Below, piece by piece: positions 45,754 to 55,906 of a stretch of 64,000 nt of DNA (position 1 is the first letter of the stretch; each line of letters begins with the position of its first letter). The notes beneath the pieces were generated by a model. It searched no databases. It was not told the DNA's origin and saw nothing but the letters and a program-made list of their open reading frames with translations. Origin of the DNA: Streptomyces albus subsp. albus (lineage in GTDB: Bacteria; Actinomycetota; Actinomycetes; Streptomycetales; Streptomycetaceae); NCBI RefSeq assembly GCF_000719865.1, contig NZ_JOID01000025.1:62001-126000 (forward strand), in the 5' to 3' direction. The translations under genes were made by a program, and so were the position numbers.

Positions 45754-48700
45754 ACCCCCAGGACGTGTTCGCCGCGCTGCGAAGCGGCGACCTCACCGCC
45801 GAGGAGGCCGAGAGCCGACTGCGCGCGCTGCTGGCTCCCGCCACGGCCCCGGAGCCACACGACCGCGGTGTGCCCGAACCGAGCGGCGACGAGGACGGCG
45901 ACGAGGACGTCGTGCGATGGCTGCACGCGGAGCCGGGGATCGCGCTGGTGGTGATGGAGGACCGCGCGCACAAGAACACCTTCTCGTCGGCCCTGGTCTC
46001 CGGTCTCACCCGTGCCTTCGCCCAGATCGAGGCGGACGAGTCCGTCCGGGTCGTCGTACTCACCGGCTACGACAGCTACTTCGCGTCCGGCGGGACGAAG
46101 GACGGGCTGCTCGCCATCCAGGAGGGCCGGGTCAAATTCACCGACCTGGGGGTCTACCACCTGCCGCTCGACTGCCGGCTGCCCGTCATCGCCGCGATGC
46201 AGGGGCACGGCATCGGCGCGGGTTGGTCCATGGGGATGTTCTGCGACTTCGCGGTGTTCAGCAGCGAGAGCTACTACACCAGCAACTACATGAAGTACGG
46301 GTTCACGCCGGGTGCGGGAGCCACGCTGATCTTCCCCGAGCGGTTCGGCGGCGCGCTGGCCCGGGAGATCCTCTTCGCGGGCCGCACATACCGGGGCTCG
46401 GAACTGGCCGAGCGTGGCGTGCCGTTCCCGGTGGTCCCGCGGTCCCAGGTCCGCGACACCGCGCTGGAGTTCGCGCGGGAGCTCGCGCAGGCGCCGCGTG
46501 AGTCCCTCATCGGCCTCAAAAGCCTGCTCGCAGAGTCCGTACGCGGCCGAGTGGCGGGCTCCCTGGAACGCGAACTGGACATGCACGAGCGGACGTTCGT
46601 GAACAAGCGCGAGGTCCGCGACCGCATCCAGGCACTGTTCGGAGGCGGCGCGTCCGACGCCCCGAAGCCCGTCGACCGCACCCGGCCGACCGAGCAGAAG
46701 CCGCAGACGCCGCAGACAGCGGAGATGCCGCAGACGGCGCAGTCGGCAGAGCGGAGGAAGCGCGGGGAGCGCGGGGAGGGGGACTCCCGTCGGGCGATCG
46801 CCGTCATCGGCATGGCCGGCCAGTTCCCGATGGCGCCGGACCTCGGCGCGTTCTGGGACAACCTGGTCGCCGGGCGCGACTGCGTGTCCGAAGTTCCCCC
46901 CTCGCGCTGGCCGTTGGAGGCGTACGTCGATCCCGACCCGAAGGCGCTCGGCAAGACGTACAGCAAGTGGATGGGCACGCTGGAGACCGCGGACGCCTTC
47001 GACCCCCTGTTCTTCAACATCTCGCCGGTCGAGGCCGAGCACATGGACCCCCAGCAGCGGATCTTTCTGACCAGCAGCTGGCACTGCGTCGAGAACGCCG
47101 GGATCGCGCCATCGGCCCTGTCCGGCACCAGGTGCGGTGTGTTCGTCGGATGCGGGCCCAGCGAATACGGGCAGTACCTGATGCGGAAGGGCGACAACCC
47201 GCAGGGCTTCACCGGTGCGGCGTCCTCGATCCTGAGCGCCCGTATCGCCTACCTGCTCAACCTCAAGGGCCCGAACCTGGCCATCGACACGGCGTGCTCC
47301 TCCTCGCTCGTCGCCATCGCCGAGGCATGCGACAGCCTGCTCCTCGGCAACAGCGACCTGGCACTCGCGGGCGGTGTCTCGGTGCTCTCCGGCCCGTCGA
47401 TGCACGTCATGACGAGCAAGGCCGGAATGCTGTCCAGGGACGGCCGGTGCAAGACGTTCGACGCCGGCGCCGACGGCTTCGTACCGGGGGAGGGGGTCGG
47501 CGTCGTCCTGCTGAAGCGGCTGGACGACGCCGTGCGCGACGGTGACCCGATCCGCGGTGTGATTCGTGGCTGGGGCGTCAACCAGGACGGCCGGACGAAC
47601 GGCATGACGGCCCCGAGCGCGGCTTCCCAGGCGCGGCTGGAGCGGGACGTGTACGAGCGCTTCGGCATCGACCCCGAGACGATCACCATGGTCGAGGCGC
47701 ACGGCACCGGCACGAAACTCGGCGACCCCATCGAGGTCGAGGCGCTGACCGAGGCGTTCCGCACCTTCACGGATCGCACGGGGTACTGCTCGCTGGGCTC
47801 CGTGAAGAGCAACATCGGTCATCTGCTCACGGCGGCGGGCATCGCCGGCGTGCTGAAGGTCCTGCTCAGCCTGCATCACGGCACGCGGGCGCCGACACTG
47901 CACCTGGAGACGGTGAACGAGCACATCGCTTTGGAGGAGGGCCCGTTCTACCTGAACACCGAAGCGGAGCCCTGGGACGCCACCGACGGCGTCCCACGGC
48001 GGGCGGCGGTGAGTTCCTTCGGATTCAGCGGCACCAACGCCCACCTCGTCATCGAGGAGTACGTGCCCGAGCCCGCGCCCCCGCGGCGGCCCGCCCTTGA
48101 GGAGCGACAGCGTCCCGTCCTGCTGGTCCTGTCCGCGAAGACGGAGCGTCAACTGCGTTCCTACGCCGCCAGGTTCCGCGACGCGGTGACGGCGGCCGAC
48201 ACGCTCGACCTGGCCGACTGGGCCCACACGACCCAGGTGGCCAGGGACCCGCTGAAGCACCGGATGGCGGTGGTGGCGGCCTCTCGCGCCGAACTCCTCA
48301 CGGCCCTCACCGGATTCGTCGACGGAGGCGCCCCCGGGGCGTGGGCCACGCAGCCGGGCGAACTGTCCGCCACCGGGGCGCTCGCTCGCGCCGCCGACGA
48401 ATGGCTGTCCGGCGGCCGCCCCGACTGGGACCAGCTGTGGGGGGACCAGCGCCCCCGCCGGATCCCCCTGCCGGGATACCCCTTCGCCGACGAGCGCTAC
48501 TGGCTGGCGGAGTTCCGGGACTCCTTCGGCTGCACCGCTCCCGAGCCCGCCGCGGACCGGCCCGCCGTGCCGGACGGCGACGCCGCCTCGCCACCCCCGG
48601 ACGATGCCACCGAGGTGCTCACCGAGGAACTGTCGCGCCTTCTGAACATCGACCGGCAGCGGCTGTCCCCCGAGACCGCCTTCCACGAGATCGGCGTCGA

Positions 48701-51302
48701 CTCGCTCGCCGTGCAAAGGCTGCTGGACCGCCTGGAGGACGTATTCGGCGAGATTCCCGCCGAGGCGTTCTTCACGCACAAGACCATCGGCGCGCTGGCC
48801 GGGTTCCTGGCCGACCGCGGGCCCGCGCGGCCGACGGCCCCCCAGGCGGCGCCCGGCCCGGCTCGTCCGGACACCGGAACGCGGACCGCTCCCGCCACGG
48901 TCGGCGAGGCCTCTGCCCGTGGGGACATCGCCGTCGTCGGGGTGAGCGGCCGGTACCCCAAGGCGCCCACGCTGCAGGACTTCTGGACCAATCTGGAGTT
49001 CGCCCGCGACTGCGTCGTCGAGATCCCGAAGGAGCGATGGGACCCCCGCGACTACGGCTCGCGACCCGGCGCCCGGCGCGGCAAGGGCGAGGGCATGTAC
49101 TGCACCTGGGGCGGTTTCCTGCCCGACGTGGACCGCTTCGACGCGGACTTCTTCGGCATCTCGCCGCTGGAGGCCAAACACATGGACCCACAGGAGCGGC
49201 TGTTCCTGGAGACGGCCGCCGCCTGCCTGGAGGACGCCGGGTATGCGCGCGAGCGGCTGCACGACGCCACCGCGGCGGACGGCCGCGCCAGCGTGGGCGT
49301 GTTCGTCGGAGCCACGTTCAACAACTACCAACTGCACCAGGCGGAGTCGTACCGGGACGGGCACTTCACCCCCGTCAACTCTCAGCTGTACTCGATCGCC
49401 AACCGGGTCTCCTACCTCTACAACCTGCGCGGACCGAGCATGTCCGTGGACACCGCCTGCTCGTCCTCGCTGCTCGCCGTGCACCTCGCCTGCGAAAGCA
49501 TCCGCAGTGGTGAGTCCGAGATGGCCCTGGCCGGCGGGGTGAACCTCTCGCTGCACCCGAGCAAGTACGTCTCGCTGTGCGCCGGGCAGTTCGCCGCCAG
49601 CGACGGTCGGTGCCGGTCGTTCGGCAAGGACGGCGACGGCTACGTACCGGGCGAGGGCGTCGGCGCGGTGCTGCTGAAGCCGCTGGCGGCGGCGGAGCGG
49701 GACGGCGACCACATCTACGGCGTCATCAGGGCGACAGCGGTCAACAACGACGGCAGGACCTTCGGCTACAGCGTGCCGAACCCCACGGCGCAGGCCGAGG
49801 TGATCGGCCGGGCACTGGAGAAGGCCGGGGTCGACGCCCGGACCATCAGCTATGTGGAGGCGCACGGCACCGGCACCAAACTCGGCGACCCCGTGGAGGT
49901 CGCCGGGCTGACGCAGGCGTACGCCAAGGACACCGAGGACACCCAGTTCTGCGCCATCGGTTCCGTCAAGTCCGGCATCGGACACCTGGAGGCGGCGGCC
50001 GGCATCGCCCAACTCACGAAGGTGCTGCTGCAGTTGAAGCACCGGCGGCTGGCGGCATCGCTCACCCACTCAGACGAGCTGAACCCGCACATCGACTTCG
50101 AGGCCACCCCCTTCCGTGTGCAGCGGGTCACGGGCGAGTGGCGGCGGCCCGTCATCACTTCCGGCGACGGCTCGGTGCGCGAGGTGCCCCGGCGAGCCGG
50201 GATCAGCTCCTTCGGCGCCGGGGGCGTCAACGTGCACGCCATCGTCGAGGAGTACACGCCCGCCGCGGCACCCGGCGCGCCGGCGACCCCCGTGATCATG
50301 CCGCTCTCGGCGCGGAGCGCGTCCGCGCTGCAGGCCCGTGCCGCGTCGCTGCGCGCCCACCTCGCCTCGGCGCGGGAACAGCCGGGCGGACTCGGCGCAG
50401 TGGCCCACACCCTGCAAACGGGGCGGGACGCCCACGAGCACCGGCTCGCCTTCGTGGCGACGGACGCGGAGGACGCGGTGCACACCCTGGACGCCTACCT
50501 CCAGGGAACCGGCAGCGGGGCGCGCTGGTACACCGGCCAGGTCGCCGTGGACGGTACGCGGACCTCGCTCGGGGCCCCGGCCCCCGCTCGGCTTGAGGAG
50601 ACCGCGCGGGCCTGGACGCGGGGTGCGGTCGTCGACTGGTCCGCGTACCAGGGCGGAACCCGTCCGACGCGGGTCCCGTTGCCGACGTATCCCTTCGAGG
50701 GGGACCGCTTCTGGACCGGGCGCACGGGATCCGGCACCGGTGCCCTGACCCGGCCACCGCGACAGCGGGAAGAGACGGCGGCGAGCGGGCACCCGGTGCC
50801 TTTGCGGCCGCACGCGTCGGCCGGCTCGGCGCCGGACGCGCCGACCGGGCCCGAAGAACCGGCCGCTGTGCCCCCGCCGGGCACGTCTGCGGTACTGGCC
50901 GCACTGGCGGAGGCGATGGAGTTCGAGCGGGACGACATCCTGACGGCCTTTCTGCGGGAGCGGCTCGCCGAACTGCTCGACTATCCGCCCTCGGAGCTGC
51001 CCGACTCGGACCGGGGCTTCTTCGACCTGGGGATGGAGTCCGTCATGGTCGAGAAGTTCCGGCTGTCCATCGAGGCCGAACTCGGCGTCTGTGTACCGGA
51101 CACGGCGATCTTCGAACACCCCTCGGTCGCGGCGCTCACCGCGCATCTGCGGGAGCTGATCGCCTGGGACGACATCGAGCGGATCGAGCAGCCGGCCGCC
51201 CCCGCGTCAGCGGCGGCCGCGGACGACAGCGCGGAACTCGCGGACGTGGCCGCGCAGTTGCGGCAGGAACTGGTCGAACTCGGCGCGATCGCAAAGCAGT
51301 AG
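45750..51302 (+). CDS. Trans-AT PKS PksC: docking-ECH2-KS-ACP-KS-ACP-coiled coil
   Basis: 1850 residues. Docking helices 1-30 (LRSGDLTAEEAESRLRALL); crotonase domain about 50-300, very like the free ECH2 (SYFASGGTKDGLLAI, MQGHGIGAGWSMGMF); KS 347-775 (Cys516); ACP (EIGVDSLAVQ, Ser985); KS 1057-1500 (Cys1237, with GGVNVHA where most KSs have N-A-H); ACP (DLGMESVMVE, Ser1764); and a C-terminal amphipathic coiled coil (LADVAAQLRQELVEL). Neither module has KR or DH, so beta-keto groups should remain. ECH2 at the front acts most logically on the beta-branch ACP ending PksB. The linker at 46,700-46,750 has PQTAE/PQTAQ repeats. Overlaps PksB by four bases. Confidence 0.92.
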   Translation: MNPQDVFAALRSGDLTAEEAESRLRALLAPATAPEPHDRGVPEPSGDEDGDEDVVRWLHAEPGIALVVMEDRAHKNTFSSALVSGLTRAFAQIEADESVRVVVLTGYDSYFASGGTKDGLLAIQEGRVKFTDLGVYHLPLDCRLPVIAAMQGHGIGAGWSMGMFCDFAVFSSESYYTSNYMKYGFTPGAGATLIFPERFGGALAREILFAGRTYRGSELAERGVPFPVVPRSQVRDTALEFARELAQAPRESLIGLKSLLAESVRGRVAGSLERELDMHERTFVNKREVRDRIQALFGGGASDAPKPVDRTRPTEQKPQTPQTAEMPQTAQSAERRKRGERGEGDSRRAIAVIGMAGQFPMAPDLGAFWDNLVAGRDCVSEVPPSRWPLEAYVDPDPKALGKTYSKWMGTLETADAFDPLFFNISPVEAEHMDPQQRIFLTSSWHCVENAGIAPSALSGTRCGVFVGCGPSEYGQYLMRKGDNPQGFTGAASSILSARIAYLLNLKGPNLAIDTACSSSLVAIAEACDSLLLGNSDLALAGGVSVLSGPSMHVMTSKAGMLSRDGRCKTFDAGADGFVPGEGVGVVLLKRLDDAVRDGDPIRGVIRGWGVNQDGRTNGMTAPSAASQARLERDVYERFGIDPETITMVEAHGTGTKLGDPIEVEALTEAFRTFTDRTGYCSLGSVKSNIGHLLTAAGIAGVLKVLLSLHHGTRAPTLHLETVNEHIALEEGPFYLNTEAEPWDATDGVPRRAAVSSFGFSGTNAHLVIEEYVPEPAPPRRPALEERQRPVLLVLSAKTERQLRSYAARFRDAVTAADTLDLADWAHTTQVARDPLKHRMAVVAASRAELLTALTGFVDGGAPGAWATQPGELSATGALARAADEWLSGGRPDWDQLWGDQRPRRIPLPGYPFADERYWLAEFRDSFGCTAPEPAADRPAVPDGDAASPPPDDATEVLTEELSRLLNIDRQRLSPETAFHEIGVDSLAVQRLLDRLEDVFGEIPAEAFFTHKTIGALAGFLADRGPARPTAPQAAPGPARPDTGTRTAPATVGEASARGDIAVVGVSGRYPKAPTLQDFWTNLEFARDCVVEIPKERWDPRDYGSRPGARRGKGEGMYCTWGGFLPDVDRFDADFFGISPLEAKHMDPQERLFLETAAACLEDAGYARERLHDATAADGRASVGVFVGATFNNYQLHQAESYRDGHFTPVNSQLYSIANRVSYLYNLRGPSMSVDTACSSSLLAVHLACESIRSGESEMALAGGVNLSLHPSKYVSLCAGQFAASDGRCRSFGKDGDGYVPGEGVGAVLLKPLAAAERDGDHIYGVIRATAVNNDGRTFGYSVPNPTAQAEVIGRALEKAGVDARTISYVEAHGTGTKLGDPVEVAGLTQAYAKDTEDTQFCAIGSVKSGIGHLEAAAGIAQLTKVLLQLKHRRLAASLTHSDELNPHIDFEATPFRVQRVTGEWRRPVITSGDGSVREVPRRAGISSFGAGGVNVHAIVEEYTPAAAPGAPATPVIMPLSARSASALQARAASLRAHLASAREQPGGLGAVAHTLQTGRDAHEHRLAFVATDAEDAVHTLDAYLQGTGSGARWYTGQVAVDGTRTSLGAPAPARLEETARAWTRGAVVDWSAYQGGTRPTRVPLPTYPFEGDRFWTGRTGSGTGALTRPPRQREETAASGHPVPLRPHASAGSAPDAPTGPEEPAAVPPPGTSAVLAALAEAMEFERDDILTAFLRERLAELLDYPPSELPDSDRGFFDLGMESVMVEKFRLSIEAELGVCVPDTAIFEHPSVAALTAHLRELIAWDDIERIEQPAAPASAAAADDSAELADVAAQLRQELVELGAIAKQ

Positions 51303-51313
51303 GAGGGGGCGGC

Positions 51314-54300
51314 ATGACCGTGGAAGTGAAGCCGGACGACTACCAGGCACTCCTGTCGGAGTCGCTGCGCGTCATCAGGAAACTCAGGCAGGAAGGACAG
51401 CAGGGCGCGAGGACGCGCGAGCCCGTGGCCATCGTCGGCATGGGCTGCCGGTTCCCCGGCGGCAGCAGTACGCCCGAGGCGTACTGGGAGTTCCTCAGCG
51501 GCGGCGGTGACGGTGTCGTCGAGGTGCCCGCCGACCGGTGGGACATCGACGAGTTGTACGACCCCGAGCCGGGCAAGCCGGGCAAGGTCTACCTCCGCGA
51601 GGGCGGATTCCTTCAGGAGGACATCCGCGGATTCGACGCGCACTTCTTCGGGATCTCGCCCGTCGAGGCAGCCGAGATGGACCCCCAGCAGCGGCTGCTC
51701 CTGGAGGTGACCTGGGAGGCGCTGGAACGGGCGGGGATTCCCGCCGACGGTCTCAGGGGCACCAGGACCGGGGTGTTCGTCGGTGTGATCGGCTCCGAGT
51801 ACGCCGGCCTGCCGCGGGCCGAGCAGTACGGCAACCCCTACACGCTGACCGGCGCGATGTCCTCCATCATGTCCGGCCGCGTCTCCTACGTCCTCGGTAC
51901 CCAGGGACCGTCGCTCTCGGTCGACACCGCCTGTTCGTCCTCGCTCGTCGCCGTCCATCTCGCCTGCGAGAGCCTGCTCAGGGGAGAGTCGGACACGGCT
52001 CTCGCCGGTGGCGTCAACCTGCTTGTGTCGCCCACCGGCTTCGCTTCGCTGTGCGACCTGGGCGCCCTGTCCAAGGACGGGCGGTGCAAGTCCTTCGACG
52101 CGAGCGGGGACGGCTACGGCCGGGGTGAGGGCTGCGGCGTCGTCGTGCTCAAGCGCCTGTCCGACGCCCAGCGGGACGGCGACCCGGTCCTGGCCGTCAT
52201 CAGGGCCAGCGGTGTCAACCAGGACGGCCCCGGCAGCGGCCTGACGGTGCCCAACGGTTCGGCACAGCGCGACCTGATCCGCCGGACGCTCACCGAGGCC
52301 GCCGTGTCCCCGGCCGAGATCGGCTACTTCGAGGCGCACGGCACCGGGACGGCACTGGGTGACCCGATCGAGTTCCAGGCGATCAAGGACGTGTTCGCGG
52401 GCGACCCGTCGCGCCGACAGCCACTGCGCATCGGCTCGGTGAAGAGCAACATCGGGCATCTGGAGGCCGCGGCCGGTGTGGCGGGCCTCATCAAGCTCGT
52501 GCTGTGTCTGCAGCACGGCAGGATCCCGCCCAATCTGCACCTGAACACGGTCAACCCCAAGATCCGGCTGGCCGACGTGCCCGCGGTGGTGCCCCACGAC
52601 TGCGAGGAGTGGCCCGTGGGCGGGGGCCCCCGCACCGCCGCCATCAGCTCCTACGGCTTCAGCGGCACCAACGCCCACGCGATCGTCGCCGAGGCACCGC
52701 GACCGGAACGGGCCGCGCCCGGTGCGGAGCACGGTGAACGCCCCGTGCACGTCCTGGCGCTCTCGGCACGGAGCAAGGGCGCACTGCGGGACCTCGCCGA
52801 CGCGTACGTGAACCACCTCGCCGGTGGCGACCTCCCGGCGCTCGGCGATCTCTGCCACACCGCGAACACGGGACGCAGCCACTGGACGCACCGCCTCGCC
52901 GTGGCCGCCGCCGACCCCGCCCAGTTGCGGCGGCAGTTGAGGGAGTGGACCCCTCCTCCCGCGTCCGGCGCACGCTCCGGTACCGGCCCCCGAGTGGCCT
53001 TCGTGTACGAGGGACGCTACGACGACCGGCTCGCCAGGGAGCTGTACGCGACGCAGCCGGTGTTCCGGGACGCGATGCGGGCCTGCGACGAGGCGGTCCG
53101 CGCCCGGGGCGGAGCGGGGATCGTCGACGGCCTCTCCGGCACGGCCGAGCGGACCCCGCCCGCGGCCGACCCGCGCCACCACGCCGTCGCGGCGTTCTGC
53201 CTGGAGTACGCGCTGGACCGGATGTGGGCGTCCTGGGGCGTGCGCCCGCAGGCGGTCGTGGGCCGAGGCAGCGGTCAGTACGCCGCCGCCTGCGGAGCCG
53301 GGGTCATGGACCTGCACACGGCGCTGGCGTTCCTGCTGCCGGGGAAGGCACCGGCTGCCCCCGACGCCGTGCGGCTGCGCCCGCCCACGGCCCGGGTGTT
53401 CTCCGCGGCGACGGGCGGCGCGGTGGGCCGCGCGGACCTGCTCGACTCCGCCTACTGGGCGGACGTCGACATGGCCCCGGCCGAGCCGCTCGGGCCCGTC
53501 GTGCAACGGCTCGCGGCCGATTACGACCCTTGCGTGAGGGTGGCGCCGCTCGCCGACGACGCCCGGGCGGATGCGTCTGCGGCAGCCGGTCCGCGGCAGC
53601 CGGACGCCGCCTCGCAGGCGGGCGCCTGGCCTCGACTCGCGCGGACGCTCGGCGCGCTCTACGAGGCCGGGGTGTCCGTCGACTGGGCCGGTTTCGACAG
53701 CGGCCGCGACCACCGGAAGGTGCTGCTGCCGACCTACCCCTTCCAGCGCAAACCCTTCTGGACGCGGGAAGCACCGCCCGGGGCGGTCGCGCCGCGGCCG
53801 ACCGCGGCGCGCGCAGAACTGACGGGACAGGTTCTCGACACGCCGCTGAGCCTCGACGCCGACCAGGTCGGCTTCGACGTGCCGCTGTCCGCGGTGCCCG
53901 ACGTGCGCGCCACGCAGGGAGTGCTGCACGTCGGCCACTACCTGGAGCTGGTGACGCGCGCACTGCGGCTGACCGGTGACCACGGGCCCCTCACCGTCCG
54001 GTCCCTCCGCTTCCTCAGCGCCCTGATGCTGCGCGAGGACCGGGACAACCGCCTGGTGGTCACGGTGACGGACGGGCCGGACGACGGACCGGGCTTCACC
54101 GTCCACAGCCGAGGCGACCACCGCAGGGAGTGGACGCGGCACGCCGAGGGCACGCTGGCCCCCGCCGCGGACCGGCCCGAGCGCGCGGCACAAACCCCCG
54201 CACCGCAGGACGGGCCGCTCACCCACGGCTTCCACGGGCCGACGGCGGGAGCCGACTTCTACCGTCGGGCCGCGGCCGAGCGACGCCTCGACCTGGGCCA

Positions 54301-55858
54301 GGACGTGCGGTGGCTGTCCGAGGTATGGACGCGGGAGGGAGCGGCACTGGCCCAGCTCGCCCCGCCGGAAGGCCTGGACACCTCGGGCACCCCCCTGCTG
54401 GGCTGCCATCCCGGCGTCTTCGATGCGTGCGCCCAGCTCTTCCACGCCGCGCTGCCCGCGTCCGTCCCCACCGGCCTGAAGTTCATGGTCACCGAGTGGC
54501 GCGAGATCCTCCTCGGAGGGGACGCCCCGAGCAGCGGTGACCTCTGGTGCCGGGTCACGGTCGAGACGTACGACCCGGACACCGCCGAACTGCACGGTTC
54601 ACTCGCCCTCTTCGACGGGCGGGGCAAGATCGTGGCGAGCGTGCGCGACGTCACGATGAAGGGCATCGGAGCCGAGCACGACCAGCTCTTCCGGGAGCTG
54701 GCCGACCGTGGTGCAAACGAGGGCCGGGAGGCCGAACCCACCGAGATCCTGCTGGAGTTGGCGGGGACGGCCACCGATCGGCGCGCGGCCGTCCTGGAGG
54801 AACACCTGCGCGGCCGGTTCGCCGAGCTGCTGCACATGGACCGTGCGGAACTGGACCCGCAGGAGCGCCTCTCCGACCTGGGGATGGACTCCTTGGTCGG
54901 AGTCAAGGCGAAAGCGTGCATCGAGCAGGACCTGCGGACGCGACTGCCGATCGAGACCTTGATCGAGGGGCCTTCCGTGCGGGAACTCACCGCCGTCGTA
55001 CTGCCCGGAGTGGAGCTCGCGACGATCCGGCCGACCCCGGCCGGCCCGCGCGGCGGCCTCCCGGCGGCCCGCTGGATCGAGCACCGCACCCCCAACCCCC
55101 GGGCGCGGCTGAAGTTGTTCTGCCTGCCGTACGGCAGCGGCGGTGGAGCCTCGGTCTACCGGGGCTGGCAGGCGCTGCTCCCGGACGACGTGGAGGTCTG
55201 CCCCGTTCAGCTGCCGGGCAAGGAGAGCCGGATCAAGGAGCGAGCCTTCGAGGACGCCGAGTCCGCGGTCGACGCCCTGTACGAGGCGCTGCTGCCCGAA
55301 CTCGACCGTCCCTACGCCTTCTACGGGCACAGCATGGGCGCACTCCTGGCCTACCGGCTCGCCCACCGGCTGTGGCGGAGGCACGAGACCAAGCCGGAGC
55401 ACCTCGTCGTGGGCGCGTACTCGGCGCCCAGCGTGCAGCCGAACCCCTTGGTGGCCTTCACCCGCGAGAAGTTCGCCGCGATCGGGTACGACGACATCCC
55501 CTGCCCGGCCGACCTGGCCACCGCGACATCCGACGAACGCGCGGCCATTCAGGGCGTGCTCACCTCCGAGGCCGACCTCAGCGAAGAGTTGGCGCGGGCC
55601 CTGCTGCCGACCCGGCTCGCGGAACTGAAGCTGGTGCGCGACTACCGGGAGCCCGACGAGCCCGGCTTCGACATTCCGGTCACCGCGGTGCACGGGTTGC
55701 GCGACGACAAAGTGACCGAGGCCGACATGGCCGCATGGCAGAAGGTGACCAGCGGCGCCTTCGCCCTGCACGTGGTCTCCGGCGACCACCTCTTCCTGCG
55801 CGCCGACCGGGACCAGCACCTGCTGCTCCGGCACATCGCGGGCGCCCTGACCGCCTGA
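51314..55858 (+). CDS. Terminal PKS PksD: coiled coil-KS-inactive AT-DH-like-ACP-thioesterase
   Basis: 1514 residues. An N-terminal coiled coil ([19 protein letters not shown]) and the KS at 36-460 ([13 protein letters not shown], Cys207) look like cis-AT PKSs rather than the other KSs here. An AT remnant follows (about 560-800): the active site is G650-R-G652-S-G where GHSxG is expected, so His and nucleophilic Ser are gone, and a large central part is deleted. A DH-like double hotdog (840-1115) lacks the catalytic His ([17 protein letters not shown]) but keeps [13 protein letters not shown] (Ser1193). The thioesterase (1255-1510) has GHSMG (Ser1340) and His1492 and resembles type II external thioesterases, here fused as the release domain. 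Eleven bases after PksC, with AGGAGG. Confidence 0.9.
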   Translation: MTVEVKPDDYQALLSESLRVIRKLRQEGQQGARTREPVAIVGMGCRFPGGSSTPEAYWEFLSGGGDGVVEVPADRWDIDELYDPEPGKPGKVYLREGGFLQEDIRGFDAHFFGISPVEAAEMDPQQRLLLEVTWEALERAGIPADGLRGTRTGVFVGVIGSEYAGLPRAEQYGNPYTLTGAMSSIMSGRVSYVLGTQGPSLSVDTACSSSLVAVHLACESLLRGESDTALAGGVNLLVSPTGFASLCDLGALSKDGRCKSFDASGDGYGRGEGCGVVVLKRLSDAQRDGDPVLAVIRASGVNQDGPGSGLTVPNGSAQRDLIRRTLTEAAVSPAEIGYFEAHGTGTALGDPIEFQAIKDVFAGDPSRRQPLRIGSVKSNIGHLEAAAGVAGLIKLVLCLQHGRIPPNLHLNTVNPKIRLADVPAVVPHDCEEWPVGGGPRTAAISSYGFSGTNAHAIVAEAPRPERAAPGAEHGERPVHVLALSARSKGALRDLADAYVNHLAGGDLPALGDLCHTANTGRSHWTHRLAVAAADPAQLRRQLREWTPPPASGARSGTGPRVAFVYEGRYDDRLARELYATQPVFRDAMRACDEAVRARGGAGIVDGLSGTAERTPPAADPRHHAVAAFCLEYALDRMWASWGVRPQAVVGRGSGQYAAACGAGVMDLHTALAFLLPGKAPAAPDAVRLRPPTARVFSAATGGAVGRADLLDSAYWADVDMAPAEPLGPVVQRLAADYDPCVRVAPLADDARADASAAAGPRQPDAASQAGAWPRLARTLGALYEAGVSVDWAGFDSGRDHRKVLLPTYPFQRKPFWTREAPPGAVAPRPTAARAELTGQVLDTPLSLDADQVGFDVPLSAVPDVRATQGVLHVGHYLELVTRALRLTGDHGPLTVRSLRFLSALMLREDRDNRLVVTVTDGPDDGPGFTVHSRGDHRREWTRHAEGTLAPAADRPERAAQTPAPQDGPLTHGFHGPTAGADFYRRAAAERRLDLGQDVRWLSEVWTREGAALAQLAPPEGLDTSGTPLLGCHPGVFDACAQLFHAALPASVPTGLKFMVTEWREILLGGDAPSSGDLWCRVTVETYDPDTAELHGSLALFDGRGKIVASVRDVTMKGIGAEHDQLFRELADRGANEGREAEPTEILLELAGTATDRRAAVLEEHLRGRFAELLHMDRAELDPQERLSDLGMDSLVGVKAKACIEQDLRTRLPIETLIEGPSVRELTAVVLPGVELATIRPTPAGPRGGLPAARWIEHRTPNPRARLKLFCLPYGSGGGASVYRGWQALLPDDVEVCPVQLPGKESRIKERAFEDAESAVDALYEALLPELDRPYAFYGHSMGALLAYRLAHRLWRRHETKPEHLVVGAYSAPSVQPNPLVAFTREKFAAIGYDDIPCPADLATATSDERAAIQGVLTSEADLSEELARALLPTRLAELKLVRDYREPDEPGFDIPVTAVHGLRDDKVTEADMAAWQKVTSGAFALHVVSGDHLFLRADRDQHLLLRHIAGALTA

Positions 55859-55906
55859 GCGGTCCTCCGTCCGATCCATGAGCCACGGCACCACAAGGAG
55901 AAGCAA

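Noticed and set aside
30131..50069. Very long leftward open frames opposite the PKS genes (for example 32,861-35,839, 41,380-45,729, 45,588-50,069)
   Set aside because: They lack protein-family motifs, have Arg/Gly/His/Val-rich composition typical of antisense frames in GC-rich genes, and lie wholly opposite strongly supported PKS domains.
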